Positions 38,501 through 47,611 of a stretch of DNA of 64,000 nucleotides are shown here, one piece after another. How positions within the stretch are numbered: position 1 is the first letter of the stretch; each line of letters begins with the position of its first letter. Source of the stretch: Torymus aiolomorphi (taxonomy: Eukaryota > Arthropoda > Insecta > Hymenoptera > Torymidae); NCBI GenBank assembly GCA_036365515.1, contig CM070873.1, forward strand, positions 40,369,807 to 40,433,806, given 5' to 3'. The notes under the pieces were generated by a model. That model was not told the DNA's origin and did no database searches. It was given only the letters and a program-made list of their open reading frames with translations. The position numbers and the translations under genes were made by a program.

Positions 38501-41500
38501 GTTCCGGATCGATTTTCGTCTCGGCAATTTTTTTACAAGTATTTCGTTAGCTCTAGAAGAAATTAACGTGATCAAATTTTTAGGAATCGCATAGTCGCTA
38601 GAGACAGAATTTTTTAAATGTATTTTTCTCATGTGTTTTTAGCCGTTTTGCCCCGCTTGCATCCTCCTGATGGAAGGGTTCCGGATCGATTTTGGTCTCG
38701 GCAATTTTTTTATAAGTATTTGATAAGCTCTGGAAGAAATTCCCGTGATCAAATTTTTAGGAATCGCATAGTCGCTAGAGATAGAATTTTTTAAAGGTAT
38801 TTTTCATGTGTTCTTAGCCGTTTTGCCCCACTTGCATCCCCCGAAGGTATTGTTCCGGATCGATTTTGGTCTCGGCAATTTTTTTATAAGTATTTCATTA
38901 ACTCTCGAAGAAATTCCCGTGATCAAATTTTTAGGAATCGCATAGTCGCTAGAGCCAGAATTTTTTAAATGTATTTTTCTCATGTGTTTTTAGCCGTTTT
39001 GCCCCGCTTGCATCCCCCTGATGGAAGGGCTCCGGATCGATTTTGGTCTCGGCAATTTTTTTATAAGTATTTCGTTAGCTCTAGAAGAAATTACCGTTAT
39101 CAAATTTTTAGGAATCTCATAGTCGCCAGAGACAGAATTTTTTAAAGTTATTTTTCAGGTGTTTTTAGCCGTTTTGCCCCGCTTGCATCCCCCTGAAGGA
39201 AGGGTTCCGGATCGATTTTGGTCTCGGCAATTTTTTTATAAGTATTTCGTCAGCTCTAGAAGAAATTACCGTTATCAAATTTTTAGGAATCGCATAGTCG
39301 CTAGAGACAGAATTTTTGAAAGTTATTTTTCATGTGTTTTTAGCCGTTTTGCCCCACTTGCATCCCCCTGAAGGAAGGGTTCCGGATCGATTTTGGTCTC
39401 GGCAATTTTTTTATAAGTATTTCGTTAGCTCTCGAAGAAATTCCCGTGATCAAATTTTTAGGAATCGCATAGTCGCCAGAGACAGAATTTTTTAAAGTTA
39501 TTTTTCAGGTGTTTTTAGCCGTTTTGCCCCACTTGCATCCCCCTGAAGGAAGGGTTCCGGATCGATTTTGGTCTCGGCAATTTTTTTATAAGTATTTCGT
39601 AAGCTCTCGAAGAAATTTCCGTGATCAAATTTTTAGGAATCGCATAGTCGCCAGAGACAGAATTTTTTAAATGTATTTTTCATGTCTTTTTAGCCGTTTT
39701 GCCCCACTTTCATCCCCCTGAGGAAGGGTTCCAGATCGATTTTGGTCTCGGCAATTTTTTATACGTATTTCGTTAGCTCTAGAAGAAATTACCGTTATCA
39801 AATTTTTAGGAATCGCAGAGTCGCCAGGGACAGAATTTTTTAAATGTATTTTTCATGTCTTTTTAGCCGTTTTGCCGCACTTTCATCCCCCTGAAGGAAG
39901 GGTTCCGGATCGATTTTGGTCTCGGCAATTTTTTTATAAGTATTTCGTTAGCTCTAGAAGAAATTACCGTTATCAAATTTTTAGGAATCGCATAGTCGCT
40001 AGAGGCAGAATTTTTTAAAGTTATTTTTCATGTGTTTTTAGCCGTTTTGCCCCACTTGCATCCCCCTGAAGGAAGGGTTCCGGATCGATTTTGGTCTCGG
40101 CAATTTTTTTATAAGTATTTCGTTAGCTCTTGAAGAAATTCCCGTGATAAAATTTTTAGGAATCGCGTAGTCGCTAGAGACAGAATTTTTTTAATGTATT
40201 TTTCTCATGTGTTTTTAGCCGTTTTGCCCCGCTTGCATCCCCCTGATGGAAGGGTTCCGGATCGATTTTGGTCTCGGCAATTTTTTTATAAGTATTTCGT
40301 TAGCTCTAGAAGAAATTACCGTTATCAAATTTTTAGGAATCGCATAGTCGCTAGAGACAGAATTTTTGAAAGTTATTTTTCATGTGTTTTTAGCCGTTTT
40401 GCCCCACTTGCATCCCCCTGAAGGAAAGGTTCCGGATCGATTTTGGTCTCGGCAATTTTTTTATAAGTATTTCGTTAGCTCTCGAAGAAATTCCCGTGAT
40501 CAAATTTTTAGGAATCGCATAGTCGCCAGAGACAGAATTTTTTAAATGTATTTTTCATGTCTTTTTAGCCGTTTTGCCCCACTTTCATCCCCCTGAAGGA
40601 AGGGTTCCGGATCGATTTTGGTCTCGGCAATTTTTTTATAAGTATTTCGTTAGCTCTAGAAGAAATTACCGTTATCAAATTTTTAGGAATCGCATAGTCG
40701 CTAGAGACAGAATTTTTGAAAGTTATTTTTCATGTGTTTTTAGCCGTTTTGCCCCACTTGCATCCCCCTGAAGGAAGGGTTCCGGATCGATTTTGGTCTC
40801 GGCAATTTTTTTATAAGTATTTCGTTAGCTCTCGAAGAAATTACCGTGATCAAATTTTTAGGAATCGCATAGTCGCCAGAGACAGAATTTTTTAAAGTTA
40901 TTTTTCAGGTGTTTTTAGCCGTTTTGCCCCACTTGCATCCCCCTGAAGGAAGGGTTCCGGATCGATTTTGGTCTCGGCAATTTTTTTATAAGTATTACGT
41001 AAGCTCTCGAAGAAATTTCCGTGATCAAATTTTTAGGAATCGCATAGTCGCTAGAGACAGAATTTTTTAAATGTATTTTTCTCATGTGTTTTTAGCCGTT
41101 TTGCCCCGCTTGCATCCCCTGATGAAAGGGTTCCGGATCGATTTTGGTCTCGGCAATTTTTTTATAAGTATTTGATAAGCTCTTGAAGAAATTCCCGTGA
41201 TCAAATTTTTAGGAATCGCATAGTCGCTAGAGACAGTATTTTTGAAAGTTATTTTTCATGTGTTTTTAGCCGTTTTGCCCCACTTGCATCCCCCGAATGA
41301 AGGGTTCCGGATCGATTTTGGTCTCGGCAATTTTTTTATAAGTATTTGATAAGCTCTTGAAGAAATTCCCGTGATCAAATTTTTAGGAATCGCATAGTCG
41401 CTAGAGATAGAATTTTTTAAAGGTATTTTTTATGTGTTTTTAGCCGTTTTGCCCCACTTGCATCCCCCGGAGGAAGGGTTCCCGATCGATTTTGGTCTCG

Positions 41501-42491
41501 GCAATTTTTTTATTAGTATTTGGTAAGCTCTTGAAGAAATTCCCGTGTTAAAATTTTTAGGAAATTCATAAGCTGTTAAAATATAAATTTTTTTATCATG
41601 TATTGTCTTGTGAGGGTGGTTTGGGGGCTGATTTTGGGGGATGATCACTTCGGAAATAACTTATATCGCTGTTTCTATTGGTTTTATGCATATATCTAAT
41701 AGATAATATAAAAAAAACCGATTTTGGGAATATTCGATTTTTCGTTCATGATGAACGTTCAGAACTTCAAACACATCAAGAACCTATCCATTAATAAAAT
41801 CTACAATCATCCTTCCTCCGACGAAATCCTTACATTACTTACATCATTAATGCGGCAATCCTCGCCCTTTTTAAAGTAATACAGTACGTCGTCCCAGCTC
41901 CATCCGGGATTACCCTGGTTCGCCCATTGGTCGTAGTCTAGCCTATTACCGCGCACATACCACATGGTGTTAATAGTACTGGAGCCGCCCATTACCTTGC
42001 CGCGCGGCCAGTAGTCCGTCCGGTCCTCCATAGTATCACCTATAGGCTCAGGCTGTGTCTGATAGGCGTAGTCAATGCTGCTGTACTTGAGGAGGCGGCA
42101 CATGCCCGGAATGTTAGCGATTGCCGGCTCCTCCTCGCCAGCCTCCATCAGCAGAATCTGCCATCCATTAAGTTAAATTAAGTAGGCACTCTATAAAGTG
42201 AATATGTATTTCATTACTTACCTTCCAATGACTAACTTCGCTCAAGCGATGAGCTAGAACACTACCAGCGGCTCCACCGCCCACGATGATGAAGTCGAAA
42301 TATTCCATTGGATCATCGTTTGCTGTTTCTTTCTCCTTCCCGATTTTTAAGTTGTCACTAAAATTCTCGTCTATGGATTGCCCAAGAAATTGTACAAGCA
42401 ACGCCAAGTAGGCCAGAACGTCCGGATGGCAGGTTACCATCGTCGGATACTGGGAGCATATCGTTGTGTGATTCGCCGGGGTCCAGGTCAT
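18692..42491 (-). CDS. GMC oxidoreductase (glucose dehydrogenase-like), five exons, intron 2 holds a 21-kb element
   Basis: Exons are 42222-42491, 41843-42157, 20141-20506, 19426-20062 and 18692-19242. Their lengths total 2139, a multiple of three, and all splice phases agree. The 712-residue product starts [10 protein letters not shown] and has the FAD loop GGGAAG (71-76), LLMEAG, GMC signature 1 ([11 protein letters not shown], 144-154), a good signature 2 ([16 protein letters not shown]) and active-site His557 in [11 protein letters not shown]. The second catalytic position is Tyr603 instead of His/Asn. After the usual end (IKEDWL) comes an unusual 90-residue Gly/Ser/Arg/Gln-rich tail with repeats of SSSGQR. 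It is a tandem paralogue of the gene at 13934-16581. Introns 1, 3 and 4 are 64, 78 and 183 bp; intron 2 is 21.3 kb because of a transposon. The present exon 3 starts 15 nt before the inferred ancestral start, using an acceptor in the element. Whether it is still expressed is unknown. Confidence 0.85.
20485..20492. repeat. Left copy of 8-bp target-site duplication (CAAGAACC)
   Basis: It directly abuts the left inverted-repeat end at 20493 and is identical to 41777-41784. It lies at the start of the old exon 3 of the GMC gene; on the coding strand it reads GGTTCTTG. Confidence 0.85.
20493..20703 (+). repeat. Unique outer segment of left inverted terminal repeat
   Basis: About 211 bp, matched in inverted orientation by 41568-41776. 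It contains small internal inverted motifs (GAACGTTC, TTCATCATGAA) and, on the minus strand, the splice acceptor ACGTTCAG at 20507-20514 used by the GMC gene. Confidence 0.85.
20704..27507 (+). repeat. Left satellite array, about 39 monomers of ~175 bp
   Basis: Successive GGAACC landmarks fall 172-175 bp apart (20788, 20962, 21134, 21309, 21483, 21658, 21833). At least two monomer classes occur, one with GATCACGGGAATTTCTTCGAG and the other with GATAACGGTAATTTCTTCTAG at the same place. Blocks of 6-7 monomers recur as higher-order units: the variant GAACCTTTCC is at 21483, 22711 and 24809, each followed one monomer later by the rare CTATACGATTCC. Length indels are mostly in poly-A and poly-G runs. 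Reading frames through the array are artefacts of repetition. Confidence 0.9.
27508..27632. repeat. Imperfect 125-bp hairpin at the left array/core junction
   Basis: The outer arms GTGGGTTTTTTTGACC and GGTCTAAAAGACCCAC pair. Inner arms GGTTGCAGTAC (27530-27540) and GTACTGCAACC (27598-27608) pair exactly. The loop has repeated TTCG-GCTCG type motifs. It may be a small MITE at the edge of the array or a structural part of the core. Confidence 0.55.
28801..29040 (+). repeat. Direct duplication in the core with a 176-bp period
   Basis: A unit beginning GGAAAAAGACG and running to TTTTTCTGGA occurs at 28801 and again at 28977. The spacing, 176 bp, matches the satellite period, and the second copy ends exactly where the right satellite array begins. 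This may be a diverged edge of the array. Confidence 0.55.
29044..41567 (-). repeat. Right satellite array, about 71 monomers of ~175 bp, inverted relative to the left array
   Basis: Same monomer family as 20704-27507 but reverse-complemented. The same two main monomer classes and higher-order blocks are seen: the variant AGGAAAGGTTCCGG recurs near 34653, 36924 and 40424, and AATCGTATAGTCGCC near 34395 and 36666. The array is nearly twice as long as the left one, so the arms have changed copy number independently. Confidence 0.9.
41568..41776 (-). repeat. Unique outer segment of right inverted terminal repeat
   Basis: Inverted, apparently identical copy of 20493-20703. It carries the same acceptor-like sequence, here antisense to the GMC gene and so not usable by it. 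Confidence 0.85.
41777..41784. repeat. Right copy of 8-bp target-site duplication (CAAGAACC)
   Basis: Identical to 20485-20492 and directly abutting the right inverted-repeat end. On the coding strand it reads GGTTCTTG, whose first G is the last base of the old intron acceptor (GGATAG). Confidence 0.85.
41843..42491 (-). CDS. Exons 1-2 of the second GMC gene
   Basis: These encode residues 1-195: the hydrophobic N-terminal segment, FAD loop and GMC signature 1. The exon 2 donor is GTAAGT just below 41843; a second in-frame donor nine bases on (GTAAGG) would add VSN. The old intron ran from 41842 to 41784, 59 bp, and its acceptor is now separated from exon 3 by the 21-kb element. Confidence 0.85.
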
Positions 42492-43715
42492 TTTTTCAAG
42501 TTTCTCTCGCTTTCAGAACAACTCTTTGACGAGAAACTCAACAGTAAATAACGGCGAATTTCGCTGCTCCGCACCATTAAAATAAACTCGACCGATGTCA
42601 GGAAAGCTGCGCGTGCACGTTATCCCTCACGTACGGTAATTGCTTATCGGGCATTGTGGCAAAATTATTCGCGCTCGAGAACGGGCTTACGCAAGGGGCC
42701 CAATTCTCCAGCGAATCAATGATAAATAGTATTCTTATTGTTGTATAATGCAGAGTTAAAAATTTGCGATGATCACGTATAAATAATAAATTGCATTGAG
42801 ATGCGTCATAAATAAAAATTGCATTAAGGTGAGTCATGAAAGGAACGTAAAAACATTGTCTAGGAACCTGACATAAAGTGCGTAAAAAATATAGGAAACG
42901 AATACTGAAAGGACAATAGCTGAGTGGCAGCTGCAAAGTAAGCATTTTTTAGTGTTGACCAGAGATGCACTGGCACTTAAATAGAAAAATTGTGCGATAA
43001 TATTAGTTGATGAGCTGAAAATATTCATCACACTTTAAAAACTGTTCAGTTATAAAAAATAGGATAAATTATTGAATTTAACGTAATTCTAGAATAATTC
43101 AAGTATTTTAATATAATTGTTTTTGTAAAAGTATAAAATGTTGTAATCAATTCTTTGAAAAACAAGGAAAAGGGCGGAACTGTTACGAATTCATTTAAAA
43201 AACTATTAATTATCAAATTATAATAACTTGAAATTATATATTTTATTCTTTTTCATGAAATAGAATAAAATATCTTTACAATAGTTGATAAAAATAGATT
43301 ATCTTTCAAATTTACACATATTGATAAAAATTCAATTGTGAATAATAATAATAATAATGATAGGAGAATAAAAACTAATTTATCATACCGAATTTATATT
43401 TTTATTTCACTTATTTTATTCATTTATTGTTCTTGCAAAATATTTAATAAATCTTATTACTCAAATTCAAAAGTTATTGCACAATATTTGAAAGAAACGT
43501 GCATAATAAGATTAGAGAACATTCTTAAGAAGATGTAATTTTTCCAACTTCCGAAAAATTATTGCAAAAATAATTAATTTTGATAAAATTGAAATTTTCT
43601 AAATATATTTTAATATATCTCAATTATTACGTATGAATACACGTACGAATATGAAAGAAAGAAATAAGCAAGGCGTTCGATTACAATATGATGCCGATTA
43701 GCAGAAAGCCTAGCG
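42492..43715. other. AT-rich spacer upstream of the second GMC gene
   Basis: Nothing gene-like is supported. The first ~200 bp should contain the promoter of the minus-strand GMC gene, but no clear TATA or initiator was identified. The rest is AT-rich with short chance frames. Confidence 0.4.
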
Positions 43716-43790
43716 GTGACGGCCGTGGCTTCATGGTAGCGTTTCTGACTCGCAAGTCGGTGGCTCTGGTTCGATCCCAGAGTTCATCAC
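43716..43790 (+). pseudogene. tRNA-like sequence (decayed tRNA or head of a tRNA-derived SINE)
   Basis: The 75-nt unit has a pol III A-box-like stretch (TGGCTTCATGGTAGC), a B-box (GGTTCGATCCC) with a perfect 6-bp T stem and 7-nt loop, a 7-bp acceptor stem with one mismatch, and a T5 terminator right after the 3' end. The anticodon arm is abnormal: a 5-bp stem closes a six-base loop (TCGCAA), and three extra bases separate it from the D arm. Conventional alignment would suggest a CGC anticodon (Ala), but the fold is not canonical. No SINE body or target duplication is evident. Confidence 0.4.
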
Positions 43791-44685
43791 TTTTTATTAT
43801 TAAAAGTTGCGAGAGCTCACTCGTAACACAATATTAACACGAAAAAGTAATAATATCTTTGAATGGTTACGTGCTAAAGATTACAAGAAAAAAGAGAATA
43901 CTAAATAAATTAACAATACTTAAATTATTTAAAAAAAAAGTAGTTGTAATTTACAATTAAAAAAAAAAAACAAAAACAATACGATGATATGCAGATGAAG
44001 GAACATTAGCGAGAAAATAACTTTATGATAGCAAAGGTCAGATAGTAAACACATCTAATTTCTCTGGCAGAAACGAAAATTCTCCAACCTTATGCTTTTA
44101 AAGCGTGGTCAATGTTTGTTGGCCTTGCTAACAAAGAAATCTTGACGGTTTTTGCAAAACATGCTAGTATAGTAGCGAATGTCGGCTTTGAAAAATTTAT
44201 TTGTGTTAAGTTTTATTGCGGTATTGTCTTTACCTGACTCTGGCATTCTAAAATAAGAGTACCTACTATCCCACGCTTTACGAAAAAAACTTTTCTCAGG
44301 TAAAGATAAATTCTATCTTTAAAGAAAATTTTCGATATTTTTAGCATTAATTTATGAGGAATGTTACATATCGAACACGTGCCAATAAAATCATCAATCA
44401 ATACGTTATGTCAATAAAAGCTTTTAAATATACATTGTTTTGTCATTGGATGTACTAAAATATCAATTCAGTACTGTTTTTAACTGAAATCATTCGTTGT
44501 CTTTCCATACTTTGGTATATTTACAGGTTCTTTTTCGTTCGAAATAATTAAATATTTAAAAATGAGTTATTCTTGATATTAAATATTTAAAAATGAGCAT
44601 TCAACTATTTGTGTAATCCTTTCATTCTAAGTAACAGATAACGAGAAATCATATACTTTAAGTTTAAAAATATTAAATACTATTT
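43791..44685. other. AT-rich spacer
   Basis: No gene or clear repeat. A short tandem duplication of TAAATATTTAAAAATGAG lies near 44549 and 44580. Confidence 0.4.
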
Positions 44686-44918
44686 CACTGAGAGAAAAAG
44701 GTTTGTAAAAATTACCATACTGTCTGATAAAGCTGTCACAGACTGCAAAAACTCAAAAAATTACTGTTCTTTATCAGAAATTTTGCTAGAAATATAGGAA
44801 AATTTACTATAAGTATAGTAAAATTGACTGTAAAGTACAGTAATTTTTTGGGTTTTTACAGTCTGTGACAGCTTTATCAGACAGTATTGTAATTTTTACA
44901 AACCTTTTTCTCTCAGTG
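44686..44918. mobile_element. 233-bp palindromic MITE with CACTGAGAG ends
   Basis: Almost the whole element is two inverted ~105-bp arms. Both ends read CACTGAGAGAAAAAGGTTTG inward with few mismatches, and TT flanks both sides. A diverged copy lies in an intron of the SDR gene (54740-54977). A different element with the same terminal decamer is at 55510-55638. It is non-coding and would fold into a long hairpin if transcribed. Confidence 0.75.
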
Positions 44919-46546
44919 TTGAACTTCAAGAATAATATTCTTAAATCGAAACCTCGAAACAAGAAAAAAATTGAAATTCGAGCTTTACGCACACGTTCGT
45001 TAAACTTCAAATATCGACATACGTAAATGTATACATAAAATATAAATTTCATGCAAATTGAAATTTGTATCGTATTCCAAGGATACCGAAAAAATTTTCT
45101 TTTCATCTATAGGCATTTCCATAAATCATCCTCCAACAAACATTCCGAAATAATAAAAAGCGCCCATCAATTTCCCGCGCACGCAACCCTCCCCCCTCCC
45201 CCAACCCATCCCTCGTGCTTGCGGAAATCGAATCTCCTCGCAAGATCCCTTCCTCCCTCATCCTCCCTCGCATGTACACACACACGCATACATATACACA
45301 TATATATGTAGAGAGAGAGAGAGTGAGAGCCGCACGTATACGCAAACAGCGAGCTCAGTTAACGTTCTCTCGAGCGGCGGCCGACGGGGCGGGCAGTTTT
45401 ATTCGCGAGGGGCAATGCGACGGCTAATATACCAGTCACTGGACAGCGTCCAAGTCATAAGCTGGATTTTATGACGCGCGATCGATACAACGAGATTCGT
45501 CTCTCTATGTTCCTCTCTCTCTTTCTCTCCCTCTTTCCCCCTCGTCCGTCGCTCATTTCGAGCGCGAGCACGCGGTTCGTTGCCCCTCATTCACGAATAG
45601 ACGACTGTGTGTGTGTGGGTGTGGATTTTGAAGTTGCCAAGGGAAAGTGTGCGTGCTGGGAAGCGCGGCTGACTTGCGCGTGTGAATGGATGGATGGAAG
45701 CGAACAAGAGAGAAAGAGAAAGAGAGAGAGTAGCACGAATTGTAAAGGCGAGTGTAAGTGAGTTTACAGAGTGCCTCGCGGAGCTTTGAGACTGGACTTA
45801 TATTTATTTAATTAGAAAGGCATGCTTGTGGTACATCGACTGCTCGACGTAAAGTTTTCAATAGTGGCGTGTCCTACTTACTATTATAACTAAAATTATT
45901 TGATTACTTTATTAAAAGAAAATATACGATCATATAAGTAAATAATAAAATATAGTATTGAATGATAATAATACATGTTGCTGATTACATGTCTCGAATC
46001 ATTTTTAACATTTTTTAATAGTCGCTTGTTTATACAGTTGGGTATCCGGCCCGGAAGTTGATTACACAGATCGATACGCCTGCACATGACTGGAGTTGAC
46101 CTATAATTTGAGTTGCAATGTAGAATTTCAAAAATTGCAAGACGTAAAATGATATCTGTTATTCAGCTGACTACACGTTTTTTGATACATGGTCCGATAC
46201 GACTGTCGTTCATTAAAATTTTGTTTTTAATTACCTAATATCTTTATACCTGTGATAAATTCGTGAAAAGGAAATGTTAAAATACTTGCATTAATTTGAA
46301 TCATCGCATGGAAATGAAATCTGACCTTAAATACAAAAAAAATCTTAATAACTCGTCGCTAGCCATTCATTCAACTCATTTACAAAGCCGACTATACCCA
46401 ACAGCGGCTTCCCAAAAATCCCTCCCCCCCTTCTCATCACCCCGGAGATACGGCTCTCGCAAGCACCTTCTCCTTCTCCTCCTCCTCCTCCAGGCCTACG
46501 CCTACACCTATACAGAGCTGACGGTACACCCGGAGGAGATTCTCTA

Positions 46547-46550
<4 letters not shown>

Positions 46551-46606
<56 letters not shown>
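46551..46606 (+). repeat. (TC)28 microsatellite
   Basis: Uninterrupted TC dinucleotides in the pyrimidine-rich half of a CpG island. Serine/leucine and arginine/glutamate frames across it are spurious. Confidence 0.95.
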
Positions 46607-46609
<3 letters not shown>

Positions 46610-47573
46610 ATGAATCGGGACAGAATTTGCATCTCTCTCTCCCACGGCTCCGGCGGCGAAAATTGAAACGGCCGCGATGGACGCGCCGCGAAATGACTTT
46701 TATAATGGGAAGCTCGGGTGAGGAGGCGAGCATCGAAGGAGCAGGAGGAGGAGGAGGCAGAGGGAGAGGAGAGGATAAGTCTAATTGGGTTCGTTTGGAC
46801 GAGGCGTGTGCGTGCGGTGCGGTAGGGCAGAGGAGGGCTTGTATCTGAATTTAATTACGATGCCGTCAGGTTAATATATGCATTAGTACGTGGATTTGCG
46901 CGACTTTATTTAACTCTAAATCTAATTACACGGGTGTTTAAATACACCAAAATTAAAGCATTTTTAGGAAACGATTTTGTAATATATAATGCGTACGCTG
47001 TTACTGAGCTTTAGCTCTCTACCGTACCGAATCATTCGTAATTCAGTGCTGTTGGACTCATTTAACGTTTCGACTCTTCATACTTGCGCGCTGTGTACAC
47101 TCAGCCGCTCGCCGTTATTACGTCTACTTTCCAATAAATTAATTCGATTAATGCACATCATACATAAGCGCGCACGCGCGAGCATTTGTTTGTGTTTGCA
47201 CATATATACAAGCGTCTATATACGCGGCGTGTATATATAATGTACGGCTACAGAGCGGTTATGCATTTCACAATATACCCGCACTCACGGGCTTGCATTA
47301 ACACGATCCTGCATATGACGCAGTATAGGTAGTGCGCGAAACGAGCGATAAAGAAGCGAGCGAGATATAATACAGAGCGAAAATAAGAATGAGGGAAGAA
47401 CGGAAGAGGGAGACAGGCAGAGGGGAAAAAAGAGAACGAGGAAGAAGAGAAGGAGGTTGGGAAAACCGTCTTTTCCGCATTTTACGAGGGAAAAAAGCGG
47501 GAGGAGATTTCCTGGTGTATGCGAGCGAGCGCCGAGTAATTTGTTTTGGATCGACTCTACGGGCCGAGGCATT

Positions 47574-47577
<4 letters not shown>

Positions 47578-47608
<31 letters not shown>
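47578..47608 (+). repeat. (TC)15 microsatellite
   Basis: Uninterrupted TC repeat within a CpG island. Confidence 0.9.

Positions 47609-47611
<3 letters not shown>

Larger units (their letters stand above)
20493..41776. mobile_element. Giant foldback-type transposon (21,284 bp), satellite-filled inverted arms, 8-bp target duplication
   Basis: The two ends are exact inverted copies. The left end starts ATGTGTTTGAAG and the right end finishes CTTCAAACACAT. They abut matching 8-bp direct repeats. Each end has about 210 bp of unique sequence and then a tandem array of ~175-bp monomers. The left array (20704-27507) and right array (29044-41567) are in opposite orientation around a 1.5-kb core. Identity between the ends covers the unique part and the first one to two monomers, at least 460 bp, with a single-base difference near 20972/41294. 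Beyond that the order of monomer variants differs. No transposase is recognisable, so it is presumably mobilised in trans. Architecture resembles foldback elements such as FB or Galileo of Drosophila, with inverted repeats made of tandem repeats. The 8-bp duplication occurs in hAT, P and Merlin groups. Superfamily left open. Confidence 0.85.

Noticed and set aside
20928..40771. Dozens of similar 60-170 codon frames in the satellite arrays, resembling a gene family
   Set aside because: They are the same frame recurring in each ~175-bp monomer. They start and stop according to small indels, have no domain, and appear on opposite strands in the two arms as the array orientation dictates.
20704..41567. 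CRISPR array or centromeric satellite
   Set aside because: Repeats are contiguous with no unique spacers and no cas genes, in eukaryotic DNA. The block is bounded by inverted ends and a target duplication, so it is not simply a centromere.
20493..41776. The palindrome as a fold-back assembly artefact
   Set aside because: An artefact would not place matching 8-bp direct repeats exactly at both palindrome ends, nor restore an in-frame intron when removed. Array length and internal order could still be misassembled.
20493..41776. Assigning the element to hAT, P or FB/MULE
   Set aside because: The 8-bp duplication fits several groups, the ends (ATGTGTTTG) match no consensus I can assert, and no transposase is present.
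18692..42491. Two separate GMC gene fragments instead of one gene
   Set aside because: Splice phases, total length, non-overlapping domain content and the paralogue's exon structure all fit one gene interrupted by an insertion.
46296..46733. Serine/leucine- and arginine/glutamate-rich frames across the TC repeat
   Set aside because: They are translations of a dinucleotide microsatellite in both strands, with no flanking coding bias.
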